From Neisseriaceae bacterium (GTDB lineage Bacteria > Pseudomonadota > Gammaproteobacteria > Burkholderiales > Neisseriaceae): a stretch of 8,603 nt of DNA. The translations under genes were made by a program, and so were the position numbers. The stretch is taken from the NCBI GenBank assembly GCA_030146285.1, contig JASLBZ010000150.1, positions 1-8,603 of the forward strand. The letters run 5' to 3'. Shown in pieces: positions 1-5,968 of this stretch (positions are counted from its first letter, which is position 1; each line of letters opens with the position of its first letter). The notes below the pieces were generated by a model that was not told where the DNA came from, ran no database searches, and worked only from the letters and a program-made list of their open reading frames with translations.

Positions 1-1
1 G

Positions 2-1252
2 CATGCGGGCTATACTATTGACCCAACCACCAAATCGGTAGCAGTACCGATTTATCAGACCACCAGTTATGCATTTGATAACACCCAACACGGTGCTGAT
101 TTGTTTAACTTGGCTGTTCCGGGCAATATCTACACTCGCATCATGAATCCAACCACCGATGTTTTGGAACAGCGCATTGCCAACTTAGAAGGCGGCATTG
201 CAGCACTGGCCGTTGCCAGTGGCATGGCAGCCATTACCTACGCCGTTATGACGTTAGCTGAGGCAGGTGATAACATTATCGCGACCAAAACATTGTATGG
301 CGGCACGCTTAACTTGTTTGCGCATACCCTCCCTAAATATGGCATTGAAGTGCGTTTTGTTGACCCGAACAAACCTGAAGACATCAGCGGTTTGGTGGAT
401 GCGCGCACCAAAATGGTTTACTGCGAAAGCATTGGCAACCCTGCGGTGAATGTGATTGATATTCCAGCTTTTGCCAAAGCAGCACATGATTATGGTGTAC
501 CGCTGGTGGTAGACAATACTGTTCCCTCTCCAGCCATCTGCCGTCCAATCGAATTGGGCGCTGACATCGTGGTGCAATCATTAACCAAATACATTGGTGG
601 CCATGGCAACAGCATTGGTGGTGCCATTATTGATGGCGGGAAATTTGATTGGGCAAAACATGCCACCCGCTTCCCTCAACTGACCACACCTGATGCCTCT
701 TACCATGGTGTGAACTACAGTGAGCATTTTGGCGCGGCAGCTTTCATTGCCAGAGCACGTGTTGTACCACTTCGCAGCATGGGTGCTGCCATTAGCCCCA
801 TGAACACTTTTTTGATTTTGCAAGGTTTAGAAACATTGTCACTGCGCATGGAAAGGCATTGTGAAAATGCCTTAAAAGTAGCTGAGTATTTACAAGCTCA
901 CCCACAAGTATCTTGGGTCAATTATCCTGGCTTAAAAGACAGTCCTTACAAAGGCTTAATCGACCGTGACTTTGGTGGTCGCGCCTCTGGCGTATTGAGC
1001 TTTGGCATTGAAGGCGGCCGTGAGGCGGCAGCAAAGTTCATTGATGCTTTGACTATTTTCTTGCGCTTGGTGAACATTGGCGATACCCGTTCTTTGGCTT
1101 GCAATCCTGCCACCACCACACACCGTCAATTAAACGACAATGAGTTAGCAAACGCTGGTGTGAGCCCAGAAATGATTCGCTTAAGCGTGGGCATTGAAAA
1201 CATTGCTGATTTATTGGCCGATTTATCACAAGCACTGATGGCTGCGAAATAA
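2..1252 (+). CDS. metY: O-acetylhomoserine aminocarboxypropyltransferase (homocysteine synthase), 5'-truncated by window edge
   Basis: This is a PLP-dependent enzyme of the Cys/Met metabolism family (fold type I). It is expected to make homocysteine from O-acetylhomoserine and sulfide in the cytoplasm, by direct sulfhydrylation for methionine synthesis. The reading frame is open from base 2, so the gene starts outside the window. The TTG at 101 is internal, because the residues before it (HAGYTIDPTTKS, then PIYQTTSYAF) are typical family N-terminus. Counting from base 2, I see the phosphate-binding Y-x-R (Y44, R46), SGMAA near 73-77, the PLP-ring aspartate in VVDNT (D171) and the Schiff-base lysine in SLTKY (K196, bases 587-589). 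The C-terminal NPATTTHRQL and RLSVGIE motifs are also present. About 416 residues are visible, close to the usual 420-430, so few are missing. MetY fits better than cystathionine gamma-synthase because of the NLAVPGNIYTR insertion and GDNII segment. Acetyl versus succinyl substrate preference cannot be read from sequence. Confidence 0.93.
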   Translation, partial: HAGYTIDPTTKSVAVPIYQTTSYAFDNTQHGADLFNLAVPGNIYTRIMNPTTDVLEQRIANLEGGIAALAVASGMAAITYAVMTLAEAGDNIIATKTLYGGTLNLFAHTLPKYGIEVRFVDPNKPEDISGLVDARTKMVYCESIGNPAVNVIDIPAFAKAAHDYGVPLVVDNTVPSPAICRPIELGADIVVQSLTKYIGGHGNSIGGAIIDGGKFDWAKHATRFPQLTTPDASYHGVNYSEHFGAAAFIARARVVPLRSMGAAISPMNTFLILQGLETLSLRMERHCENALKVAEYLQAHPQVSWVNYPGLKDSPYKGLIDRDFGGRASGVLSFGIEGGREAAAKFIDALTIFLRLVNIGDTRSLACNPATTTHRQLNDNELANAGVSPEMIRLSVGIENIADLLADLSQALMAAK

Positions 1253-1270
1253 AGTCTCAAGGATCAGTTT

Positions 1271-1301
1271 AAAAGCACAGACCAAACGTCTGTGCTTTTT
1301 T
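1271..1301 (+). terminator. Intrinsic terminator of metY
   Basis: A perfect 12-bp stem (1271-1282 pairing with 1288-1299) has a 5-base CAAAC loop, and the right arm runs into a T tract up to 1301. It begins 18 bases after the metY stop. The left arm starts with AAAA, so the stem could work weakly in the other direction too, but no gene there reads leftward. Confidence 0.92.
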
Positions 1302-1426
1302 ATTGCCAAGTAATTTTGTTGCAAAGCAGCACAAGTAATGGCTTTTTTTATGCAATCAAGCGGTAGAATAAAGACTTTAACATGCTAAACTGAGGCAAAT
1401 AGCAGAACAAAAAAGAAAGGGAAAAA

Positions 1427-1855
1427 ATGAGCATCACAGCAGAGTATAAAATCATAGATCCGCAAATTTATTTGTATTTGCGCGAGAGCTGCGGCTTAAA
1501 AACAAAAAACCTAGAAGCCGTTAAAATCGGCTTAAACAACTCATTGTGTTGCGTGGTATTAACCGACACTGAAACCAATCAATTGATTGGTATGGGGCGT
1601 TTGGTTGGTGATGGAGGTTGCCAATGCCAAGTCGTTGATATCTGCGTTTTACCTTCTTATCAGCAGCGCGGACTGGGTAAAAAAGTCATGCAAAAATTGG
1701 ATGAATACATCAAAAACAATTTACCAGAAACCTGTGAAGTGACTTTGATTACCGAAACCCACTCTTATCAATTGTACGAGCATTATCATTTTGCATCGGT
1801 TTGGCCAAGTCATTGCGCCATGGCTTATGAGATTGAAGCCAAACATTCATCTTAA
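1427..1855 (+). CDS. GNAT family N-acetyltransferase
   Basis: This 142-residue protein has the size and layout of a single-domain GNAT enzyme, which moves an acetyl group from acetyl-CoA to an amine. The substrate is unknown. Motif A is clear: strand VVDICVLP (69-76) followed by the pyrophosphate-binding loop QQRGLGKK (79-86) and a helix. Motif B is recognisable as YQLYEHYHF (114-122). The usual glycine before the phenylalanine (Y-x-x-x-G-F) is His121 here. The N-terminal part, including IGMGRLVGDGG (54-64), matches a common bacterial subgroup of stand-alone GNATs. Eight cysteines in 142 residues is high for a cytoplasmic enzyme. The ATG at 1427 is preceded by an AAAGGG Shine-Dalgarno at 1416-1421 with a 5-base spacer. 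No convincing promoter was found; TAGAAT at 1364-1369 is a possible -10 without a good -35. It lies between two terminators, so it is probably monocistronic. Confidence 0.88.
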   Translation: MSITAEYKIIDPQIYLYLRESCGLKTKNLEAVKIGLNNSLCCVVLTDTETNQLIGMGRLVGDGGCQCQVVDICVLPSYQQRGLGKKVMQKLDEYIKNNLPETCEVTLITETHSYQLYEHYHFASVWPSHCAMAYEIEAKHSS

Positions 1856-1868
1856 AGCCCATCAAAAT

Positions 1869-1901
1869 AAAAAACCGTTATGTCAAGATAACGGTTTTTT
1901 T
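1869..1901 (+). terminator. Intrinsic terminator of the GNAT gene
   Basis: A 13-bp stem (1869-1881 with 1888-1900) has the core AACCGTTAT/ATAACGGTT, a 6-base GTCAAG loop, A6 on the left and T7 on the right. It starts 13 bases after the stop codon. The 235 bases from here to the next gene hold no ORF or RNA gene that I can recognise. They contain only a short inverted repeat, CATTAT (1955-1960) with ATAATG (1971-1976). Confidence 0.92.
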
Positions 1902-2136
1902 GTGCCCCATACTGGCATCAGCCTTCTAATTTGGCCTAATCTTTGCCAAGCCTGCATTATTTTTCATTTAATAATGTGATCCGTTTTGATGAAAAATCAA
2001 ACCAAAAAACAATATTGTAAACATTAAACAGTCCATCTGCTTTGAATCTCGGTGAATTCCTATCGCAATCTCGGAACCAAAACAGGAATACACCAATCAC
2101 ATATCCATAAAACCAATACACACATAACGGATTAAA

Positions 2137-3009
2137 ATGGAAAACTTATATGAAATATTGGGTCTTCACCCCAGTTGTAGCCACAATGATATCCGACAAC
2201 ATATCATGCAACATCATGCTGCAGGCACCTTATCTATTGAAGACTTAGAACACACAAAGAATCATCTTTTGGATGCTCAAAACCGTGAGCTCTACAATCA
2301 ACATTTAAAAAAAACTGCACCGCATTTATTCAAGCCAACCAAGTTGACGCTAACACCACAAAAGGCTCAAAGACCACTTTCTGATTCTGATATTGCTAGA
2401 CTCTTAACAGATGGTACTAAAAAACAAAAAACCGACAAATTATCACTTATCAGCAAAATCATCAGCTACCCTATTGGGATTTTGTTTGGTCTGGGCTCAG
2501 TTCATTTTTTTTTGGATGACAAGCTTATTACCGCAGGTTTGGCCCTCTTTGTTGCATTGGTTTCTTTTCCTTTTATACGCCAGCTGTTTGGCCTTGGCAA
2601 AGTTCGCAAACGCCATCCCATTACCCGAAGCCTGGTCATCTTGGGTGCCATTGTTTTAATGGTCTCATTAAACCAAAGCCACCGTGGTTTAACGCATGAA
2701 GATCTGTTATTGGGCAAAGCCCATATCGCTCGCAATCAAGTTCCCATTCAAAAAGCCAAAAACATTTTCGTTAATGGTGCCAATCTAAAATGTGAACTGT
2801 TATTAAAAGAACAAATGATTAACCCAGAGAGCACAGTGTTTAATCTATATGATACGGCTTACCGTGAGTCTGGCAACCAATCAGAAATTCGAATCAATAA
2901 AGAGTTTATGTCACAAGATGTAAATGGTGCAACAATGCCATTTAAAGGCACTTGTTTTATTACCAAAGACGATACAAAAAATGTAGCTTGGTTAGAAAAA
3001 ACACCCTAG
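2137..3009 (+). CDS. Predicted three-TM membrane protein with HPD-less J-domain-like N-terminus
   Basis: I do not recognise a named family for this 290-residue protein. Residues 3-57 follow the J-domain pattern: LYEILGLHPSCSHNDIRQHI at the start (4-23), then a helix ending in an R-x-x-Y-N element (R50, Y53, N54) like the R-x-x-Y-D of DnaJ. The Hsp70-stimulating HPD tripeptide is absent and the sequence there is HHAAG (26-30), so it is unlikely to be a normal DnaK co-chaperone. Three hydrophobic segments follow, at about 104-126, 130-152 and 163-180. Basic residues before the first (KKQKTDK) and between the second and third (KVRKRH) put the N-terminus and that loop inside by the positive-inside rule. 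The polar C-terminal domain (182-290) would then be periplasmic, and Cys219 and Cys273 could form a disulfide. The start codon has only a weak upstream ACGGA (2127-2131). Coding status is supported by length and coherent topology; function is unknown. Confidence 0.8.
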   Translation: MENLYEILGLHPSCSHNDIRQHIMQHHAAGTLSIEDLEHTKNHLLDAQNRELYNQHLKKTAPHLFKPTKLTLTPQKAQRPLSDSDIARLLTDGTKKQKTDKLSLISKIISYPIGILFGLGSVHFFLDDKLITAGLALFVALVSFPFIRQLFGLGKVRKRHPITRSLVILGAIVLMVSLNQSHRGLTHEDLLLGKAHIARNQVPIQKAKNIFVNGANLKCELLLKEQMINPESTVFNLYDTAYRESGNQSEIRINKEFMSQDVNGATMPFKGTCFITKDDTKNVAWLEKTP

Positions 3010-3011
3010 AT

Positions 3012-3034
3012 AACCTGATTGGCCATCGGGTTTT
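3012..3034 (+). terminator. Probable intrinsic terminator after the J-like gene
   Basis: An 8-bp stem (3012-3019 with 3025-3032, one G-T wobble) with a 5-base loop is followed by T4 and an AT-rich stretch. It starts 3 bases after the stop codon. It is weaker than the other terminators in this window. Confidence 0.6.
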
Positions 3035-3084
3035 AATATATTTCATCACAGAATTATTGTTTTTTAGCAGTCTATTTTGGCATC

Positions 3085-3108
3085 AAAAAACCCACCTATT
3101 CAGGTGGG
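3085..3108 (-). terminator. Intrinsic terminator for the leftward four-cysteine gene
   Basis: CCCACCT (3091-3097) pairs with AGGTGGG (3102-3108) around a 4-base loop. On the - strand the stem is followed directly by six T residues (A6 at 3085-3090 on the + strand). It lies 15 bases past the stop of the leftward gene and faces the preceding + strand terminator, so the two units converge here. Confidence 0.88.
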
Positions 3109-3123
3109 TGGGCTTCAGGCTCG

Positions 3124-3432
3124 TTAATTACTCAATGCCGGAACAAACTCAACATAATCGACAATTTCGGTAATTTGATCTGCATTGGCATCACAAGATT
3201 GGCACAAAGGCACAATATACCAATTCTCATCAATCACTGCTTTGCCTTTAGCACGCGCTGCAGTTGGGACTTTTTGCAAGATAGCACCGACTTTAGCATC
3301 ATTAAAACACATGTGATTGGCACAATAGCGAATGTTTTGTTTGGCCTGTGCGGTCCAATATTTCAATAAACTTGAATGCTTGTTGACAATGGCATTAGGT
3401 GCATTGTTTAGATTGTGTACTTGTATGGTCAC
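3124..3432 (-). CDS. Small four-cysteine, probably zinc-binding, protein
   Basis: This is a 102-residue hypothetical protein with a GTG start (3430-3432). The start is well supported: AGGAG at 3438-3442 lies 5 bases upstream. Cysteines are arranged as C37-x4-C42 and C77-x2-C80, which is a likely zinc site. The segment VGAILQKV (48-55) followed by ENWYIVPLCQSC (69-80) recalls a widespread uncharacterised family with HNH-nuclease-like layout. As I remember it, that family reads GAH near the first motif and W-Y-I-x-P-L-C-x-x-C-N near the second. Here the GAH histidine is Ile51 and the residue after the last cysteine is Asp81, so nuclease activity is doubtful and I only infer zinc binding. It has no signal peptide or membrane segment, so it is probably cytoplasmic. 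It has its own promoter candidate and terminator, consistent with a monocistronic gene between two unrelated units. Confidence 0.8.
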   Translation of the reverse strand: MTIQVHNLNNAPNAIVNKHSSLLKYWTAQAKQNIRYCANHMCFNDAKVGAILQKVPTAARAKGKAVIDENWYIVPLCQSCDANADQITEIVDYVEFVPALSN

Positions 3433-3446
3433 GAAAACTCCTAAGC

Positions 3447-3488
3447 TAAGTTATGAATAATATATTTTTATTATTTTTCAATAACTTA
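3447..3488. repeat. Inverted repeat between promoter -10 and ribosome binding site
   Basis: TAAGTTAT (3447-3454) and ATAACTTA (3481-3488) are exact inverted repeats. They enclose a second AT-rich pair, ATAATA (3457-3462) and TATTAT (3469-3474). The right outer arm touches the candidate -10, so an operator is more plausible than an RNA hairpin. Low-complexity AT sequence makes chance dyads common here. Confidence 0.4.
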
Positions 3489-3517
3489 TTGTATCACAAA
3501 CCAAAAACAAAGACCAA
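3488..3517 (-). promoter_or_regulatory. Candidate extended -10 promoter for the four-cysteine gene
   Basis: On the - strand TGATACAAT (3496 down to 3488) fits an extended -10 (TGnTAnnnT). TTGGTC at 3517-3512 is a poor -35 placed 18 bases upstream. Initiation would fall near 3480, giving a leader of about 48 bases that carries the AGGAG site. This was predicted by eye only. Confidence 0.4.
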
Positions 3518-3554
3518 TGCACCTGTTTGGGCTTATCAAAATACCAAAATTAAG

Positions 3555-3582
3555 AAAAAAGTTTTAGCTTTCAGCCAAAACT
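3555..3582 (-). terminator. Intrinsic terminator overlapping the end of the deacetylase gene
   Basis: On the - strand a 9-bp stem (3582-3574 with 3568-3560, one G-T wobble) with a 5-base loop is followed by six T residues (3560-3555). The stop codon (3564-3566) lies within the right arm, so the last codons of the gene form part of the terminator. Confidence 0.72.
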
Positions 3583-4535
3583 TTAACATGGGTTACCACA
3601 CTTCGAGCTAATGAAGATAAGTCATAACCACCTTCCAAAACCGATACCACTTTGCCATGGCAATGCAATTGCGCCAATCTCATGATGTGCTCAGTAATCC
3701 ATTTGTAATCAGCTTCAACCAAACCAAAATTGCCCATATCATCTTCTAAGTGCCCATCAAAACCAGCACTGATAAAAATAAGCTCAGGATTAAATTGTTC
3801 AATCTGGTAAAACCACGCATCCGCAACCATCTCGCGAAAATCCACACCTTTTGTACCCGAAGGCATCGGTATGTTGACAATGTTTGGATTATTGCCACGC
3901 GTTTTATCACCACTGTAGGGGAAAAATGGGTGTTGAAAACTGGATAACAACATGACTCGAGGATCGTCTTTGAAAATTTCTTCGGTGCCATTGCCATGGT
4001 GCACATCAAAATCAATGACGGCAATGCGTTTCAAATGATAAATCGCGATGGCATGCATAACCCCCACCGCCACATTATTGAAAAAGCAAAAGCCCATGGC
4101 TTTGTCCGTTTCCGCATGGTGGCCTGGTGGTCTCACGGCACAAAAAGCATTAGGAGCTTTGTCTTGCATCACCAAGTCCACTGCTTTGACCACAGCTCCT
4201 GCAGCAAAACGAGCGGCTTTCAGGGTGCCTTTGTTCATGGCAGTATCGGTATCCACTCGAAAGGTGCCCACATCATCTGGGGTTACTGATTCTAAGTACT
4301 GTACATACCGAGGTGGATGCACCCGTGCCAATTGCACAGGTGTCACTTCATCCGCATCAAATTCTTGCAAGTAATCAAATAACTGAGCAGACATCAACTG
4401 GTCTTTAATGGCAGCTAAGCGCTCTGGCCCTTCAGGATGACCTTCACCCATATTGTGCTCATAAAAGCTAGGGTGAGAAATAAATGCAGTCAATCCCGTG
4501 CTCGCATGATGTTGAGTCAACCACTCAAAAACCAT
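3564..4535 (-). CDS. Histone-deacetylase-superfamily zinc amidohydrolase
   Basis: This 323-residue protein has the arginase/deacetylase fold of bacterial class II HDAC-like enzymes (AcuC, acetylpolyamine amidohydrolase and relatives). These hydrolyse an acetyl-amide on lysine or a polyamine. All key residues are present: the catalytic His pair in RPPGHHAE (H139, H140), zinc ligands D177 and H179 in IDFDVHHGNGTEE, zinc ligand D260 in SAGFDGH, and catalytic tyrosine Y304 in LEGGYD. The N-terminal HPEGPERL (33-40) is also typical. Length matches the family (about 310-350). There is no signal peptide, so it should be cytoplasmic. The ATG (4533-4535) has GAGGA at 4545-4549 with a 9-base spacer. 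No clear promoter was found in the 133 bases upstream, but two dyads are present there. The substrate (protein acetyl-lysine, acetylpolyamine or other) cannot be decided from sequence, so I give no gene symbol. Confidence 0.93.
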   Translation of the reverse strand: MVFEWLTQHHASTGLTAFISHPSFYEHNMGEGHPEGPERLAAIKDQLMSAQLFDYLQEFDADEVTPVQLARVHPPRYVQYLESVTPDDVGTFRVDTDTAMNKGTLKAARFAAGAVVKAVDLVMQDKAPNAFCAVRPPGHHAETDKAMGFCFFNNVAVGVMHAIAIYHLKRIAVIDFDVHHGNGTEEIFKDDPRVMLLSSFQHPFFPYSGDKTRGNNPNIVNIPMPSGTKGVDFREMVADAWFYQIEQFNPELIFISAGFDGHLEDDMGNFGLVEADYKWITEHIMRLAQLHCHGKVVSVLEGGYDLSSLARSVVTHVKVLAES

Positions 4536-4622
4536 AATGACACATCCTCATCAATGAATATTTTATCGTTACGGTATTGTTACCTAAAAATAGAACAAAG
4601 TCATGGTAATTCTATTTTGCAG

Positions 4623-4662
4623 TGCAATATGATTGCATCAACCATCACGGTGAATATTCACC
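4623..4662. repeat. Two palindromic elements upstream of the deacetylase gene
   Basis: GGTGAATATTCACC (4649-4662) is a perfect 14-base palindrome. TGCAAT (4623-4628) and ATTGCA (4632-4637) form a second dyad with a 3-base centre. Neither is followed by a T tract, so they are not terminators. They lie about 90-130 bases before the deacetylase start and just after the stop of the small ORF, a fair position for an operator, but no regulator is known. Confidence 0.35.
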
Positions 4663-4668
4663 TTCAGG

Positions 4669-4950
4669 CTAATACTTGTTATTTTCTTGAATCTTAAAAG
4701 TAAAATCATCAGAGTGCAAATGCAAACGTTTGGCGACAAAACGGTAGTTTTGAATTTTGGTTTTCAAAATACCGTGGTTTTGCAATGCTTTTTCTTCATC
4801 ATAAAATGAAACACGGTGCATAATGCGATTAACGCGAAAAATTTTATAACCATTCACCACACTGGTGTATGGCAGCAAAAATCGTTTCCACATCGGCCAA
4901 TTGCTTTTCAAAACCAAACGGTGCGTACACATAAAAACCAACCAATCCAT
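4669..4950 (-). CDS. Hypothetical small basic protein downstream of holA (frame uncertain)
   Basis: A 93-codon ORF starts at ATG 4948-4950, 10 bases after the holA stop, with no Shine-Dalgarno; translation might be coupled to holA. I recognise no family. The last two thirds (YTSVVNGYKIFRV to the end) look coding: natural composition, few rare codons, no long hydrophobic stretch, strongly basic. The first third is less convincing in this frame, with four tryptophans in about 20 residues and a CGA codon. The frame continuing directly from holA over 4847-4960 reads a more protein-like string (FYVYAPFGFEKQLADVET) before stopping at 4844-4846. Both switch points fall at runs of five T on the - strand (4933-4937 and 4877-4881). 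The gene may therefore carry two compensating frameshifts, be a pseudogene, or be correct as annotated. No terminator was found after it. Confidence 0.45.
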   Translation of the reverse strand: MDWLVFMCTHRLVLKSNWPMWKRFLLPYTSVVNGYKIFRVNRIMHRVSFYDEEKALQNHGILKTKIQNYRFVAKRLHLHSDDFTFKIQENNKY

Positions 4951-4960
4951 CAAGACAGAT

Positions 4961-5965
4961 TTAAGAACTCAAATCCAATAATAGCGCTTGTAAACACTCC
5001 CAAGCATCACCTGACTCTGCCCCTTTAATTTGCCGATCCACCAAAGCACATATCTGCAAAGCTTGCATTAATCGGGTCACCGATAAACGCTTAGCGGCAA
5101 CAAAAGCATCTTGCTGTTTGTTACCCCACAAACGCAATGTCTGGGTCAGTTCTCTTTGTGGTGTATTTTTGGACAAACCCGCTTTAAGCTTAATCAATGT
5201 GCGAATGTCTTCACTCACAGCCCAAAGCAGCAATACGGGCTCCTCACCTTCTTGTGCCAAGCCTTGACTTAAACGCCAAACATTGGCACCGTTGCCACTC
5301 ATCCAAGCATGCGCTAACTGAAACACATCAAAACGCGCAACGTTGGCAATGGTATTTTGTACATCAGCCATGTTCAATTGGCTGCCTTCTGGGTACAACA
5401 AAGCCAATTTATCAATCTCTTGTTTGGCCGCCAACAAATTGCCCTCTACCTTATCAACAAAGGCATTCAAAGCATCTTTTTCAATGCTCAACTTGTATTG
5501 GCTTAAGCGCCCTCCAATCCAAGCAGGCAAGGCTTTAATGTCCACAGCTTTGGCTTCAAAAAGAATCGCTTCTTTTTGCCATGCCTTGAACCAAGCGCTG
5601 TTTTGCTGTGTTTTATCCAACTTAGGCAACAGCAAAATCACGCTCATGTCTTGACTGCCCAATGACAACAAATCACGAATGGCTGCGCCACCTTCTTTGC
5701 CCAATTTGCCATTGGGTACATGAATTTCAATCAGCTTTTTCTCAGAAAACAATCCCATGCTTTGCATAGAATCTGCAATCTGCGTCCAATCAAACGAAGT
5801 GCCTTCAACGTAAAACTGTTCTTTTTGCTCGAAGCCTTGCTTTTTTGCTATGTTGCGCAAACCATCTAAGGCTTCAATCCGCAATACATCCTCTTCACCA
5901 TACAAAAGATAAAAAGGCGCCAAGCACTTTTGTGCTTGGCTAAATAATGTTGCAACAGCACTCAT
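4961..5965 (-). CDS. holA: DNA polymerase III delta subunit (clamp loader)
   Basis: At 334 residues this is close to the usual 340 or so for HolA. The delta subunit opens the beta sliding clamp as part of the gamma/tau complex. Recognisable segments are YLLYGEEDVLRIEALDGLR near 19-37, MGLFSEKKLIEIHVPNGK with its beta-clamp-contact region around 70-86, the GNLLAAKQEIDKLALLYPEG helix, and RFDVFQLAHAW in the C-terminal collar part. Like other delta subunits it lacks Walker motifs. The ATG (5963-5965) comes 3 bases after the lptE stop (5969-5971), so the two genes are almost certainly co-transcribed and perhaps translationally coupled. An AAGG in the end of lptE could act as ribosome binding site. 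A strong hairpin with a trailing T run lies inside its first codons (see the regulatory entry). Confidence 0.95.
   Translation of the reverse strand: MSAVATLFSQAQKCLAPFYLLYGEEDVLRIEALDGLRNIAKKQGFEQKEQFYVEGTSFDWTQIADSMQSMGLFSEKKLIEIHVPNGKLGKEGGAAIRDLLSLGSQDMSVILLLPKLDKTQQNSAWFKAWQKEAILFEAKAVDIKALPAWIGGRLSQYKLSIEKDALNAFVDKVEGNLLAAKQEIDKLALLYPEGSQLNMADVQNTIANVARFDVFQLAHAWMSGNGANVWRLSQGLAQEGEEPVLLLWAVSEDIRTLIKLKAGLSKNTPQRELTQTLRLWGNKQQDAFVAAKRLSVTRLMQALQICALVDRQIKGAESGDAWECLQALLLDLSS
5911..5940 (-). promoter_or_regulatory. Terminator-like hairpin inside the start of holA
   Basis: On the - strand GCCAAGCAC (5940-5932) and GTGCTTGGC (5927-5919) form a perfect 9-bp stem with a 4-base AAAA loop. After three bases (GCC) comes a run of five T (5915-5911). 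It starts about 25 bases after the holA ATG. The three-base gap before the short T run makes it weaker than a textbook terminator; it may attenuate transcription or pause it, or simply reflect codon choice for S-Q-A-Q-K-C-L-A. Confidence 0.45.
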
Positions 5966-5968
5966 TGA

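Noticed and set aside
853..873. Perfect 8-bp inverted repeat (AAGGCATT/AATGCCTT) inside metY
   Set aside because: It has no T tract on the coding strand and lies deep in a well-conserved coding region, so it is probably incidental.
1364..1391. Possible -10 boxes (TAGAAT at 1364, TGCTAAACT at 1383) for the GNAT gene
   Set aside because: Neither has an acceptable -35 at 16-18 bases; too weak to list as a promoter.
3109..3124. Partial uptake sequence near TTCAGGCTCGTT
   Set aside because: Three or more mismatches to any dialect outside the shared CCTGAA tail.
3746..4374. Long ORFs on both strands inside the deacetylase gene
   Set aside because: They are shadows of a gene with every HDAC active-site motif; no ribosome sites or recognisable proteins.
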